Shown one piece after another: positions 52,296 to 61,316 of a stretch of DNA of 64,000 nt; within the stretch, counting starts at the first letter, position 1; every line of letters starts with the position of its first letter. The notes beneath the pieces are model-generated. The model was not told the origin of the DNA, did no database searches, and saw only the letters and a list, made by a program, of their open reading frames with translations. The stretch spans positions 1,612,001 through 1,676,000 of the forward strand of contig OZ242287.1 in assembly GCA_965207495.1 (NCBI GenBank), given 5' to 3'. The position numbers and the translations under genes were made by a program. The DNA comes from Bin5 sp965207495. GTDB lineage: Bacteria > Chloroflexota > Anaerolineae > Caldilineales > Caldilineaceae.

Positions 52296-53888
52296 ATGGC
52301 AGAAACACTCTATAGACGCTGCCCCGGCTGCGACCAATTTACCCCGGAATCAGAAGCTCTCTGCACACACTGCGGACAGTCCTTCGACTCTCCGCCGTCC
52401 AAAGGCACTGCGAAGAGGTGGGGAATACTCTCTGCCATTTTTGGCTTCCTGCTACTTCTGTTGGCGCTGTCCCTCTACTTTGAGGGCCGCCCACAATTCA
52501 TCGATTCCCTTGCGACGGCAGTGGCAAACCCTCCACTGACGCCTACCCCATCCAGCGAGACCGCGATTCGAGAGGTTCTTCCAGACGTAGCTTCAAAATC
52601 CACTCAAATACCTATACCCGAACCGATTGTTCTCGTTGAGAGAAATATGAAAGTCCGCGGGGGGCCCGGCACATACTATCCCACTGTCGGCTCGGCCAAA
52701 CCCGGAGATCAATTCCCTATCATCGGCCGCAACGAGACCGGCGACTGGTGGCGGATCTGGTACTATGGAACGCTGGCCTGGATCTATTCTCCTCTGGTTA
52801 CGACGGCCAATACCGAAGACACCACGATCGCCGTCTTCATCCCTCCCAAGCTAACCTCTGCCCAGGTCTTTCAGAAAGTCTCGCCGGCTATCGCTTACGT
52901 TCAGACCGAAAGAGCGAGTGGCAGCGGCGTCCTCATCGAAGGGCGCTACGTCGTTACCAATCGCCACGTGGTCTACCCCTCCGAAACAGCGCGCGTCGTC
53001 TTTCCCAACGGAGCTGAGTTCGATAGCATACCTGTAAAGGGTTGGGATCTGGAGGCCGACCTGGCTGTACTCGGCCCGATCGAAATCGCCACCGAACCTC
53101 TGCCCCTGATCGACGGGGAGACCACGCCAATCGGCGCCGACATGTACCTGATTGGCTACCCGGCCGAATTCGAATCTTTCCCCCAGCCGACAATCGTTAA
53201 GGGTATTCTTTCGCGTCTGCGTCAGGGTGAATCGGGCCGCATCACCTACTTCCAGACCGACGCTTCTATCGCTGGCGGACAAAGCGGTGGCGCGCTCGTG
53301 TCGGACACGGGCGCAGTAATAGGCATCAGCGGCTCCAGCATAGCCGACGGAATGTTCGCGCTTGTGGCTTCGTCAGCCGACCTTCTGCCCCGCATCAGGC
53401 AACTCATAGCCGGCGGCGGCGACCCCGTCCAGGGTGACCGCCGCCCGCGGGCAGCCTTCAACTACGATGGCGGGATCGATCTGCTCGTCTCTATCCTGGA
53501 GCAAGGGGGGGACCGATTTTCCGTTCAAGAGACGATAGATTTGAAGCCGGATCTACCGCTTCGGGTGGGCTTGCGTTGGAGGACAGGGTCTGAACAACGA
53601 GTCGATTTCGCGATTTCTTTACGCATATTTGACGATGCTGGAAATAGTGTTTTCCAACAAGATGAAGTCCTGACTGACTCCGAGTCCAGGGCCACGAGCC
53701 AGTGGCAGGAACAGGAACCGGTCGACACCTGGTTTGAACTGGGAATCCCGGCCGACTTACCGCCAGGCGTGTATGAGTTGCACCTGATCGTTTACAACGT
53801 CGAGACCCTGACACCAACCGTTGTGATCGAAGTCTGGGAGCCGAATGTGCTCCTGGCGCGCCTGCGCCGGGGTGAAAGCCAGCAGTAA
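52296..53888 (+). CDS. Membrane-anchored trypsin-like protease with zinc ribbon and SH3 domain
   Basis: A multidomain 530-aa protein. Residues 5-30 form a zinc ribbon (Cys9, 12, 23, 26), probably cytosolic. One membrane helix spans about 43-62. A Pro/Thr-rich linker leads to a bacterial SH3 domain (about 112-168; MKVRGGPGTYYPTVG). A trypsin/HtrA-like protease domain follows at about 190-370 with His224 (VTNRHVV), Asp255 (EADLAVLG) and Ser330 (GGQSGGAL). The last 130 residues form a beta-rich domain with no PDZ motif. It should act outside the membrane, perhaps in envelope quality control, with the zinc ribbon sensing inside. The order of domains is unusual. Translation start follows icd by 125 bp. 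Confidence 0.85.
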   Translation: MAETLYRRCPGCDQFTPESEALCTHCGQSFDSPPSKGTAKRWGILSAIFGFLLLLLALSLYFEGRPQFIDSLATAVANPPLTPTPSSETAIREVLPDVASKSTQIPIPEPIVLVERNMKVRGGPGTYYPTVGSAKPGDQFPIIGRNETGDWWRIWYYGTLAWIYSPLVTTANTEDTTIAVFIPPKLTSAQVFQKVSPAIAYVQTERASGSGVLIEGRYVVTNRHVVYPSETARVVFPNGAEFDSIPVKGWDLEADLAVLGPIEIATEPLPLIDGETTPIGADMYLIGYPAEFESFPQPTIVKGILSRLRQGESGRITYFQTDASIAGGQSGGALVSDTGAVIGISGSSIADGMFALVASSADLLPRIRQLIAGGGDPVQGDRRPRAAFNYDGGIDLLVSILEQGGDRFSVQETIDLKPDLPLRVGLRWRTGSEQRVDFAISLRIFDDAGNSVFQQDEVLTDSESRATSQWQEQEPVDTWFELGIPADLPPGVYELHLIVYNVETLTPTVVIEVWEPNVLLARLRRGESQQ

Positions 53889-54245
53889 GTTGCAAGTTGC
53901 CAGCTGCTCAACAGAGCCGCTAACGACACTTTCAGACGAATCTTCTTTGCCGATTGGTGACAGACCGATTCAGCAGGACCGAACGAAGAATCGGGGATTG
54001 CCCCAGCCAGCATTCTGCCCGCCCGCCCCTTCTTCCGACCCCTACTGTGCAATAACTCTTAGAATCTCCAGGCCCGACCGCAGGCATGCCTGAACTGTCC
54101 CAAAATCTATCTTTCTCCGCCCTGAATTGACAGGATCACCGGTGATGATTATGATTTGTCTGTGGCTTCGTTCTTTTTGGAACAAAGCGCCCTGTAAGCA
54201 CCAACCATCTCAAATTCGTATGCCGCAAAAAGGAGTTCCCTACCA
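53889..54245. other. 357-bp region carrying the sdh promoter
   Basis: No gene is seen. The sdh promoter and its palindrome lie at 54127-54155; the leader to sdhC would be about 85 nt. Confidence 0.5.
54127..54155 (+). promoter_or_regulatory. sdhCDAB promoter with an operator-like palindrome in the spacer
   Basis: TTGACA (54127-54132), 17 bp and TATGAT (54150-54155) give a near-consensus sigma-70 promoter. The spacer contains the perfect 12-bp palindrome ATCACCGGTGAT (54135-54146). A dimeric repressor bound there would block polymerase, so the sdh operon is probably under transcriptional control. Confidence 0.7.
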
Positions 54246-54632
54246 ATGGCCGCCCTCGTAGCATCGATCTACAGAGGCATATCCTACAGAGGAGCGGAGG
54301 GCCAGTGGGCCTGGATATTGCACCGGGCCAGCGGGCTCGGCATCGTGCTCTTTCTGTACATGCATATCGTCAGTATCTTCATTGCCGCCATCGGGCCGGG
54401 ACCCTACGAATGGGTCCATGCAACCCTTTACACGTCGCCGCCCGCCAAAGTTCTGGAGGTGTTTCTCCTTTTCGGCGTGCTTTATCATGCATTCAACGGC
54501 ATGAGAATCATCATCATCGACTTTTTCCCGGCATTGGGCCAGTACCAGCGGACGATCGTGCGAATAGAACTGGCGCTCGTCGTCATTGTGCTCGTGCCGG
54601 CTGCCATCATCACCCTGCGGGGCACTTTCTGA
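54246..54632 (+). CDS. sdhC: Succinate dehydrogenase cytochrome b subunit
   Basis: SdhC is a membrane anchor of complex II that binds heme and quinone. The 128-aa protein has three membrane helices. WAWILHRASGLGIVLFLYMHI carries the conserved HRxSG, and VLYHAFNGMRIIIIDF is the axial-His region (HxxNGxR). AAGGAG precedes the ATG. It starts the sdhCDAB operon, 10 bp before sdhD. Confidence 0.92.
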   Translation: MAALVASIYRGISYRGAEGQWAWILHRASGLGIVLFLYMHIVSIFIAAIGPGPYEWVHATLYTSPPAKVLEVFLLFGVLYHAFNGMRIIIIDFFPALGQYQRTIVRIELALVVIVLVPAAIITLRGTF

Positions 54633-54642
54633 GGAGTGACAA

Positions 54643-55074
54643 ATGGCGACATCTTCAAGCCGTCCGTACCAGGGGAAAATCTCATACGGCGCACCCAATC
54701 ACGAACGCAGAATCTGGCTGTTCATGCGTCTTACCGGGTTGGTGATGTTCATCACAGTTGTCTTTCATCTGCTCTACATGCACATGGCCGTGGGCGTGGA
54801 GAATATCACTTTCGACAACATTGACGCGCGCTGGTCCGGCCCGGCAGGGGTATTCTGGCGCCTTTTTGACGCCTCTCTTCTTTTCATCGGCATGGCCCAT
54901 GGCATGAACGGCGCCCGATTCTCAATTAACGACTATGTCCATAACAAGATTCTGAATTTCCTGCTCACCGCGGCTGTTTTTGGCCTCGGTCTTTTTTTGA
55001 TCCTGCTCGGAACAGTTGCGATCGTTCTGGGCGCCGGCGGCTTGGGAAATCTGTTCCAGCGCCTGATGGGCTGA
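54643..55074 (+). CDS. sdhD: Succinate dehydrogenase membrane anchor subunit
   Basis: SdhD is the second hydrophobic anchor. The 143-aa protein has three membrane helices (LTGLVMFITVVFHLLYMHMAV, then HGMNGARFSINDY, then a long final helix). The HGMNGAR motif mirrors sdhC. It is between sdhC and sdhA, which fixes the identity. Confidence 0.88.
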   Translation: MATSSSRPYQGKISYGAPNHERRIWLFMRLTGLVMFITVVFHLLYMHMAVGVENITFDNIDARWSGPAGVFWRLFDASLLFIGMAHGMNGARFSINDYVHNKILNFLLTAAVFGLGLFLILLGTVAIVLGAGGLGNLFQRLMG

Positions 55075-55149
55075 TGGCAAACGCCCCAGCGCATCGCACG
55101 ATGCGGAATTAACGCCTACTGTCTCGCCGCTTCGCAACTTGAGGACAAG

Positions 55150-56883
55150 ATGATCCACACGCATAAATTTGAAACGGTCGTTGTTGGTGCCGGCGGCGCT
55201 GGGCTGATGGCCGCCCTTTATGCCAGCCAGGGCAGCGATACCGCCGTCCTGACCAAACTCTATCCCACACGCAGCCATACCGGCACCGCGCAGGGAGGAA
55301 TCGGCGCCGCCCTCGGCAATCTCGAAGAAGACCGCGCCGAATGGCACACCTTCGATACAATTAAAGGCAGCGACTATCTCGCCGACCAGGACGCCGTCGA
55401 TCTCATGTGCCAAGAGGCGGTAGAGGTAATCTACGAACTGGAGCACATGGGTCTGCCCTTCGACCGCACAGCCGAAGGCAAAATCGCCCAGCGGCCGTTC
55501 GGAGGTCATACCAGCAACTTCGGCGAGAAACCTGTACGCCGTGCCTGCCACGCCGCCGACCGTACCGGCCACATGATCCTGCAGACCCTCTATCAGCAGT
55601 GCATCGCCCGCGACGTGCGTTTCTTCGATGAATTCCACGTGCTGGATCTGCTGCTCTCTGCCGACGGTCAGGCGACCGGCGTCGTCGCCTATGAGATCGA
55701 TAGCGGCGACCTCCACGTCTTCCATGGCAAGGCCCTGATCTTCGCCACCGGCGGCTTTGGCCGTATGTGGGAGATCACGAGCAACGCGCATAGCCTTACC
55801 GGTGACGGCCCTGCCATTGCGCTGCATAAAGGCATCCCCCTGGAAGATATGGAGTTCTTCCAGTTTCACCCCACCGGCATCTACAAGATGGGCATCCTCA
55901 TCACCGAAGGCGTGCGCGGCGAGGGCGGCATCCTGCGTAACCGTGACGGCGAACGCTTCATGGAACGCTACGCGCCCAACCTCAAGGACCTGGCCAGCCG
56001 CGACGTGGTCAGCCGCGCTATCTATCTCGAAGTCCGCGACAACAAGGGCATCGACGGCGGTCGCTACGTCCATCTCGACGCCACCCACCTCGGTCGCCAC
56101 ATTGTTGAGACCAAACTGGAGGACAGCGCAGAGTTCTGCAAGACCTATCTCGGCATCGACCCCGCGGTGGAGCCGATGCCGGTGCAGCCTACCGCTCACT
56201 ACGCCATGGGCGGCATCCCCACCAACGTCGACGGGCAAGTTCAACTGAATGCCCAGGGCGATGTGGTGCCCGGCTTCTACGCCGCCGGCGAGGTCGCCTG
56301 TGTCAGCGTCCACGGCGCCAACCGCCTCGGCACCAACAGCCTCGTCGATCTTGTTGTCTTCGGCAAGCGGGCCGGGAAAGCCGCCGCAGCCTACAGTCAG
56401 CAAAATGACTGGGCGGAGTTGCCGGACGAAACCTGGGAGCCGACCCAGGCCATGCTCGAAAATATGCTGACTAAAGAGGGCCAGCACAATGTCGCTGATC
56501 TGCGTACCGAAATGCAGTCCCTCATGATGGACAAGGTGGGAGTCTTCCGCACCGAAGAGGGTATACAATCGGCCCTGAAACGCATTCGCGAGCTACAGGA
56601 AGCTGCCCAGGACATCACCGTAATGGATAAGGGCAAACGCTTCAATACCGACATCCTCGAAGCAATCGAACTGCAAAATCTGCTCGACCTTGCCGAAGTG
56701 ACCGCCGCCAGCGCCCTCGCCCGCACCGAAAGCCGCGGGGCCCATAGCCGTGAAGATCACAAGGCCCGCGACGATGAGAACTGGCTTACACACACCTACG
56801 CGTCAAAAGTGGATGGGAAGATCAGCCTGGACTATGCGCCGGTGAATGTCACAATCCACCAACCTGAGGAGCGAACCTACTAA
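55150..56883 (+). CDS. sdhA: Succinate dehydrogenase flavoprotein subunit
   Basis: SdhA oxidises succinate to fumarate with covalent FAD. The 577-aa protein has VVVGAGGAGLMAAL, the FAD-attachment His in RSHTGTAQGGIGAALGN, the active-site pieces FHPTGIY and GEGGILRN, and NRLGTNSLVDLVVFG. The length is typical. GAGGA lies upstream of the ATG. The sdhB start follows its stop by one base. Confidence 0.97.
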   Translation: MIHTHKFETVVVGAGGAGLMAALYASQGSDTAVLTKLYPTRSHTGTAQGGIGAALGNLEEDRAEWHTFDTIKGSDYLADQDAVDLMCQEAVEVIYELEHMGLPFDRTAEGKIAQRPFGGHTSNFGEKPVRRACHAADRTGHMILQTLYQQCIARDVRFFDEFHVLDLLLSADGQATGVVAYEIDSGDLHVFHGKALIFATGGFGRMWEITSNAHSLTGDGPAIALHKGIPLEDMEFFQFHPTGIYKMGILITEGVRGEGGILRNRDGERFMERYAPNLKDLASRDVVSRAIYLEVRDNKGIDGGRYVHLDATHLGRHIVETKLEDSAEFCKTYLGIDPAVEPMPVQPTAHYAMGGIPTNVDGQVQLNAQGDVVPGFYAAGEVACVSVHGANRLGTNSLVDLVVFGKRAGKAAAAYSQQNDWAELPDETWEPTQAMLENMLTKEGQHNVADLRTEMQSLMMDKVGVFRTEEGIQSALKRIRELQEAAQDITVMDKGKRFNTDILEAIELQNLLDLAEVTAASALARTESRGAHSREDHKARDDENWLTHTYASKVDGKISLDYAPVNVTIHQPEERTY

Positions 56884-56884
56884 T

Positions 56885-57586
56885 ATGCGCATCAAAATGC
56901 GAATTCGCAGATTCAATCCCGAGGCCGATTCCAAGCCCTGGTGGGGAGAGTATTGGGTGGATGTGGAAGAGAGTGACCGCGTTCTGGACGCTCTGCACCA
57001 GGTAAAGTGGTACCAGGATGGCACCCTTACCCTGCGCCGCTCCTGTGCCCATGGCATCTGCGGCAGCGACGCTATGGTGATCAATGGTCGTAACGCACTG
57101 GCCTGCAAGGTGTTAATGCAGGATGTCGGCGACGAGTGCCAGGTCGAACCACTGCGCTCGATGCCGTTGATCAAAGACCTGGTCGTGGACATGGAGCCCT
57201 TTTTCGCCAAGTATCGGGCCGTCCTGCCCTACCTGATCAACGACAACCTGCCCGCCTCGGGAGAGCGCTACCAGAGCCAGGAAGCCCGCGCGCGCTACGA
57301 TGATACCACCAAATGCATTCTCTGCGCGGCCTGTACGACCTCCTGCCCCAGCTTCTGGGCCAACGAGGACTATATCGGCCCCGCCGCCATCGTCCAGGCG
57401 CACCGTTTCATCTTCGACGACCGCGACGACGCCGCCGACCTGCGCCTACGCGTGCTCAACGATGCCGACGGCGTCTGGCGTTGCCGAACCGTCTTTAACT
57501 GTGTCCAGGCCTGTCCGCGCGAAATTGACGTAACGCGGGCCATCGGTGAGGTTAAGCTGGCTCTGATGAACGGCCTCGAAGACTGA
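56885..57586 (+). CDS. sdhB: Succinate dehydrogenase iron-sulfur subunit
   Basis: SdhB carries three iron-sulfur clusters from SdhA to quinone. The N-terminal [2Fe-2S] motif is RRSCAHGICGSDAMVINGRNALAC. The 4Fe-4S and 3Fe-4S motifs are CILCAACTTSCPS and CRTVFNCVQACPREIDV. I chose the ATG at 56885, one base after the sdhA stop, preceded by GAGGAG; a start inside sdhA is not needed. The product is 233 residues. Confidence 0.96.
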   Translation: MRIKMRIRRFNPEADSKPWWGEYWVDVEESDRVLDALHQVKWYQDGTLTLRRSCAHGICGSDAMVINGRNALACKVLMQDVGDECQVEPLRSMPLIKDLVVDMEPFFAKYRAVLPYLINDNLPASGERYQSQEARARYDDTTKCILCAACTTSCPSFWANEDYIGPAAIVQAHRFIFDDRDDAADLRLRVLNDADGVWRCRTVFNCVQACPREIDVTRAIGEVKLALMNGLED

Positions 57587-57626
57587 GCAAAGCTTCTACC
57601 AGTTCCGCCCCAGACTTGGCCGGCAC

Positions 57627-58538
57627 TTACTCCTGCCGCACAGTATCCTCCAGCCAAGCTCTCAAACGCGTAGCCAGCCGCGGCTTAGGTTGCTCTGCTT
57701 CCACCTCTACCGCTCTTAACGCCATAGCAAAATCGGCCCCGCTCTCAAAGCGATCCTCCGGCTTCTTGGACAAAGCCTTGAGTATGATCTGCTCAAGTTC
57801 GGGCGATACCCATCGCCAGGCCGACGGTGGTGGAGGTGTCTCCGTGATATGCGCCTCCAGGACCTCCTCCCTCGAACCGTAAAAGGGTCTGCGCCCAGAA
57901 ACCATCAGGTAAAGTACGATTCCCAAGCTGTACAGGTCAGACCGTTTGTCGGGCTCCTCCTTGGCGCGAATTTGTTCAGGCGCCAGAAAGGCAGGCGTAC
58001 CATATATGCCCGGCGCATTGTCTATCGGATTGTAGATGTCGTAGACAGTGCCGAAGTCAAAGAGTACGGCCCGACCGCTTGGCCCCAGCAGTACATTGGA
58101 CGTCTTGACGTCCCGGTGTATTTTGCCGGATTCGTGCAGAAAATCGAGCGCTTCAGCTACCTGGCGGGCAATGTCGATAGCCGCAACTTCGCCTATCGAT
58201 TTCGCGCGCATCAAGAACTCCTCCAAAGTCCCGCCCTCGACCAGCTCCATGGCGATGAAGAGCCGGCCATTTGCCTCGCCGGTCTCGTAAACCTGAAGAA
58301 TCCCCGGATGCCGCAACCGGGCAAGTGTTTGATACTCGATCTGAAAGCATGACCGCATGTGGGGCTGACTCGCCGCCACAGGGTTGAGTACCTTTAATGC
58401 TACCTGACGGCCGGTCAGGTTCTGCGCGCGGTATACAACGGCCGTCGCACCTTGGCCCATTGGCTCAAGTATACGGTAACGACCCAGTTGTGAAGATATG
58501 GGGAGTAGATTGGGTCCTGCGCTCGCGCCGTAGGACAT
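57627..58538 (-). CDS. Serine/threonine protein kinase (Hanks type)
   Basis: The 303-aa protein is essentially a bare Hanks kinase domain. It has the glycine loop GQGATAVVY, the VALKVL lysine, catalytic HRDVKTSN, DFG in LFDFGTVYD and APE in PAFLAPEQI, so it should be active. There is no membrane helix or PASTA sensor domain, so it is cytosolic. The gene converges on sdhB. A KKPEDRFESGADFAMAL block closes the domain. Confidence 0.93.
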   Translation of the reverse strand: MSYGASAGPNLLPISSQLGRYRILEPMGQGATAVVYRAQNLTGRQVALKVLNPVAASQPHMRSCFQIEYQTLARLRHPGILQVYETGEANGRLFIAMELVEGGTLEEFLMRAKSIGEVAAIDIARQVAEALDFLHESGKIHRDVKTSNVLLGPSGRAVLFDFGTVYDIYNPIDNAPGIYGTPAFLAPEQIRAKEEPDKRSDLYSLGIVLYLMVSGRRPFYGSREEVLEAHITETPPPPSAWRWVSPELEQIILKALSKKPEDRFESGADFAMALRAVEVEAEQPKPRLATRLRAWLEDTVRQE

Positions 58539-58700
58539 GTCAGCTTCTTTGGTGGCAGGGGGTGGCGCTTTCCGTGTTCAGAGGACGGGGGCTGGCGACT
58601 CCACTATCCACGATTCGCTATCCAGAATTATAGCCTACGGGGCAAAGGTTGCCAATGGAGGCATGTCTGTCGGCTCACCCCCCGCCCCCTTTCCGCACAT

Positions 58701-59564
58701 TCAGTCGGCACTGATGTCAGGGTAAAATAACGGTGCACCCTTCAGCCCGGTGTGGGCATTCATCCCCAGATGCCACCGCCCCAAATTGGCCCAGAACAGC
58801 ACTGCCAAATCCGAGCCGCCGAAACATACATTGGTCGGCGCGCCCAGAATCGTCCCTTCATAATCATCCATAAGGATGGTCAGGTCGCCGCTCGGTAGAA
58901 CCCGTAAAATCGTGTCCGGCCGGTAGCAGGAGATTAGAAAGCTGCCGTCCCCGCAAAAGGCCAGGCCGTCCGGCACGACGTGGGGAAGTTCCACCACGGT
59001 CTCGGTGGGTCCCACTTTGTGTCCATTTTCTATGGGAAAGCGTATGATCTGAGGAGGACTCAAAGACATCGCGACATAGAGGTATTGGCCGTCAGGGCTG
59101 ACCGCACAGCCGTTGGGGAACTGGCTGTTCTCTGCATCAACTACCGCCGTGGTCCCGTCCGGCGCGACGCAGAACGTGCAGCCGTCGTTACCATACCATG
59201 ATCCCGAATTGGTCACGTAGAGATTTCCCTGGGCGTCGAACGCCGGAAAGTTCGGCGTGGTCAACGGGCGCTCCTCGGTGCCGGCGCTGTACTGGCTTAC
59301 CTCGCCAGCGGGTGACACTTTGTAGACGGCCCCCCGGTCGGCAGTACAGATATACAAGTTTGCCGCCGCATCCAGCGCCATGCCCAGATTGAGGCCCCCC
59401 GTGTTCGCATATTCCTCTACCCAGCGTTCTCCGTAGTCGATGCGGTACACCTGCCCCGCCTCGCCGCCGGCATATATGTTGCCGTCAGGTCCAAGTGCCA
59501 CCCCTTCGGGATGGTCGAGGCCCTCTACAAACATCTCTGCATGTTTCAGGTTGATCAACGGCAT
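58701..59564 (-). CDS. SMP-30/gluconolactonase-like beta-propeller protein
   Basis: This six-bladed propeller family hydrolyses sugar lactones using a divalent metal. The 287-aa product has GLDHPEGVALGPDGNIYAGGEAGQVYRID with the metal Glu, LYVTNSGSWYGNDG, FPNGCAVSPDGQYLYVA and VPDGLAFCGDGSFLIS with the Asp. I take the ATG at 59564 after GAGGAGGAAGG; a further start at 59639 would swallow that site. It neighbours phytanoyl-CoA dioxygenase genes. The substrate is unknown. Confidence 0.9.
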   Translation of the reverse strand: MPLINLKHAEMFVEGLDHPEGVALGPDGNIYAGGEAGQVYRIDYGERWVEEYANTGGLNLGMALDAAANLYICTADRGAVYKVSPAGEVSQYSAGTEERPLTTPNFPAFDAQGNLYVTNSGSWYGNDGCTFCVAPDGTTAVVDAENSQFPNGCAVSPDGQYLYVAMSLSPPQIIRFPIENGHKVGPTETVVELPHVVPDGLAFCGDGSFLISCYRPDTILRVLPSGDLTILMDDYEGTILGAPTNVCFGGSDLAVLFWANLGRWHLGMNAHTGLKGAPLFYPDISAD

Positions 59565-59681
59565 CGCCTTCCTCCTCAACTGTAGTGAAACTCGTTCTCT
59601 ACGTCCAGCGACAAAGTCGAAAAGACTGCGCGCCCACAAACCGCGGATGTCGATCCCAGGCCATCTGGCGGGCCACCCACG

Positions 59682-60443
59682 CTAGTACCTATTAGTCACA
59701 ACACCTGGCTGCCACTGGTTTGCGCCCATCAGCTGCTGCACCAGCTCTGACGGGTTTTCCAGTTCCGCCAGCTGCGCGCGCATGTCCTCTTGTGTAACGT
59801 AAAAGGGCCGCGTATACATCCCCAACAGCACCGAACGCGCCTTGTCGGTAACATTGGGCCGCGCCGAGTGCCACGTCTTTCCGCTCATCACCATCACGCT
59901 GCCGCGCTGTCCGGTCAGGATCTCCGCCTCCTCAATCCATTGGTGCGCGATCTCCGGCGGCGGCCTATGTCCTTTGAGATGGCTGTACGGCAAAATGCCA
60001 GTGCCCCCATTCTCCTCAGTCAAGTCATCCAGCAGCCACATCGTTTGCCCGCTGACGTTGTCGGTCGGCCACGGCTGGTTCACTCGCTGAAACGGAAAAT
60101 CAGGATGCCAACCATACCGGTCAAAACCGGGATAAGCCGTGTTCGACGTCCACGTGGAGCAGATCACATCCTCGTCCAGATAAGCCTTCCAGAGCGAGAC
60201 TATCAGCGGATGTGCCATCAGCTCCACAAAGATCGGATCTTTGACGGCAATGCGGGCCACGCGCTGCGTCCTCGCCCGCCAGGTGCCTTCAGTTGCCTCC
60301 TCCGCCAGCAGACCTTCCAGCACCGTTCGTGCTTCATCCGCTCTTTCCGGTGTAATCACACCCGGGATTACGCAGTAGCCACGTTCATCTAACTCGGCAA
60401 TGATCTTGGAAACATCGTGCGGCACGTCTGAACTCTTGTCCAC
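59682..60443 (-). CDS. Phytanoyl-CoA dioxygenase family protein (HxD type)
   Basis: This is a non-heme Fe(II)/2-oxoglutarate oxygenase. The 253-aa protein has His113-Pro-Asp115 in YGWHPDFPF, the distal His192 in KTWHSARPN and Arg203 for 2-oxoglutarate, a complete facial triad. Such enzymes hydroxylate unactivated carbons; the substrate is unknown. It lies 117 bp upstream of the SMP-30 gene. It contrasts with the second dioxygenase at 61317-62168. Confidence 0.9.
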   Translation of the reverse strand: MDKSSDVPHDVSKIIAELDERGYCVIPGVITPERADEARTVLEGLLAEEATEGTWRARTQRVARIAVKDPIFVELMAHPLIVSLWKAYLDEDVICSTWTSNTAYPGFDRYGWHPDFPFQRVNQPWPTDNVSGQTMWLLDDLTEENGGTGILPYSHLKGHRPPPEIAHQWIEEAEILTGQRGSVMVMSGKTWHSARPNVTDKARSVLLGMYTRPFYVTQEDMRAQLAELENPSELVQQLMGANQWQPGVVTNRY

Positions 60444-60550
60444 GGGGCTGTACTCCTGTGTTTATCAACGCATTTACGAAGAGAATCGGCTAATTTCCAC
60501 TCTCGGAGGCAACCGGCTAGTCAGGCCAACTCTTGTCCCACTCCCACCTG

Positions 60551-61303
60551 TCAGGCGGCGGCCGGCTGCGGATTACCGTGCGTGATTATCCAGTCAACGA
60601 ACTTGGCCCGCATCGACGGCGAGCGAGCATGACCAACATCGGGGTCCACGAAATGCTCTGCCCGTCCTCCCCTCTCGTTGATCAGGCGCACCGTCTCCGC
60701 ATTGGTGGCCGCCGGGCAGTCAGTATCGAGCCCCCCGTCGATGAAGAGGACCGGCCGGTCCGTAAACCGCTCAGGATGGGACTGTGTGCCGTATTTCGCG
60801 CACCAGTCGTCGCACCAGGACCCCTGCTGTGCCTGCCGGCACCATTCATCGGCCTGGAAAAAGCTGGACCTGCCCACAATCGAGACCATAGAGACATACG
60901 CGCTATTTTCGGCAAAGACCATCTGCGCGATCAAACCGCCCATCGAGGTGCCGCAAACCTGGGGATCGCGGGTTGAACTGAAAGGCAGCGCCATGACCGC
61001 CTCCAACAGGGCCGGCGCCTCCGCCCGCGTCTTGTCCATCGCCTCACAGACGAATGCCCAGCCGTTGAACTGAGCGCGAAACCAGGCATCGGTCCTGCGT
61101 TCACCGTGTTCGCAACAGTCAGGCGCCACGACACAGAATCCGGCCGAAGCCAGCTGCACAAGCGACACGTCCGGGTTCTCGATGCTACCCTTGTCGCCCG
61201 TCCAGCCGTGGTAATGAATGACAACCGGGCATTCCCCAACTCGCGTGTCGCGTAAAACAAATGAGGGTATGCCGGCAAGCTCCACTCTATCTATCGCTAG
61301 CAT
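60551..61303 (-). CDS. Alpha/beta hydrolase
   Basis: This is a serine hydrolase of the DLH/prolyl-oligopeptidase-like group. Starting at the ATG at 61303 it has 250 residues, VVIHYHGWTGDKGS as oxyanion-region block, nucleophile in VCGTSMGGLIAQM, acid in VLFIDGGLDTDCPA, and His in FVDPDVGHARSP. A longer start would overlap the upstream dioxygenase gene; this one follows that stop by 13 bp. It is likely co-transcribed with the dioxygenase and may hydrolyse its product. Confidence 0.88.
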   Translation of the reverse strand: MLAIDRVELAGIPSFVLRDTRVGECPVVIHYHGWTGDKGSIENPDVSLVQLASAGFCVVAPDCCEHGERRTDAWFRAQFNGWAFVCEAMDKTRAEAPALLEAVMALPFSSTRDPQVCGTSMGGLIAQMVFAENSAYVSMVSIVGRSSFFQADEWCRQAQQGSWCDDWCAKYGTQSHPERFTDRPVLFIDGGLDTDCPAATNAETVRLINERGGRAEHFVDPDVGHARSPSMRAKFVDWIITHGNPQPAAA

Positions 61304-61316
61304 GGCGCAACCATCC

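Noticed and set aside
54922..56568. A 548-codon open frame antisense to sdhA
   Set aside because: sdhA has complete motifs and correct context; long antisense frames are normal in GC-rich codon usage.
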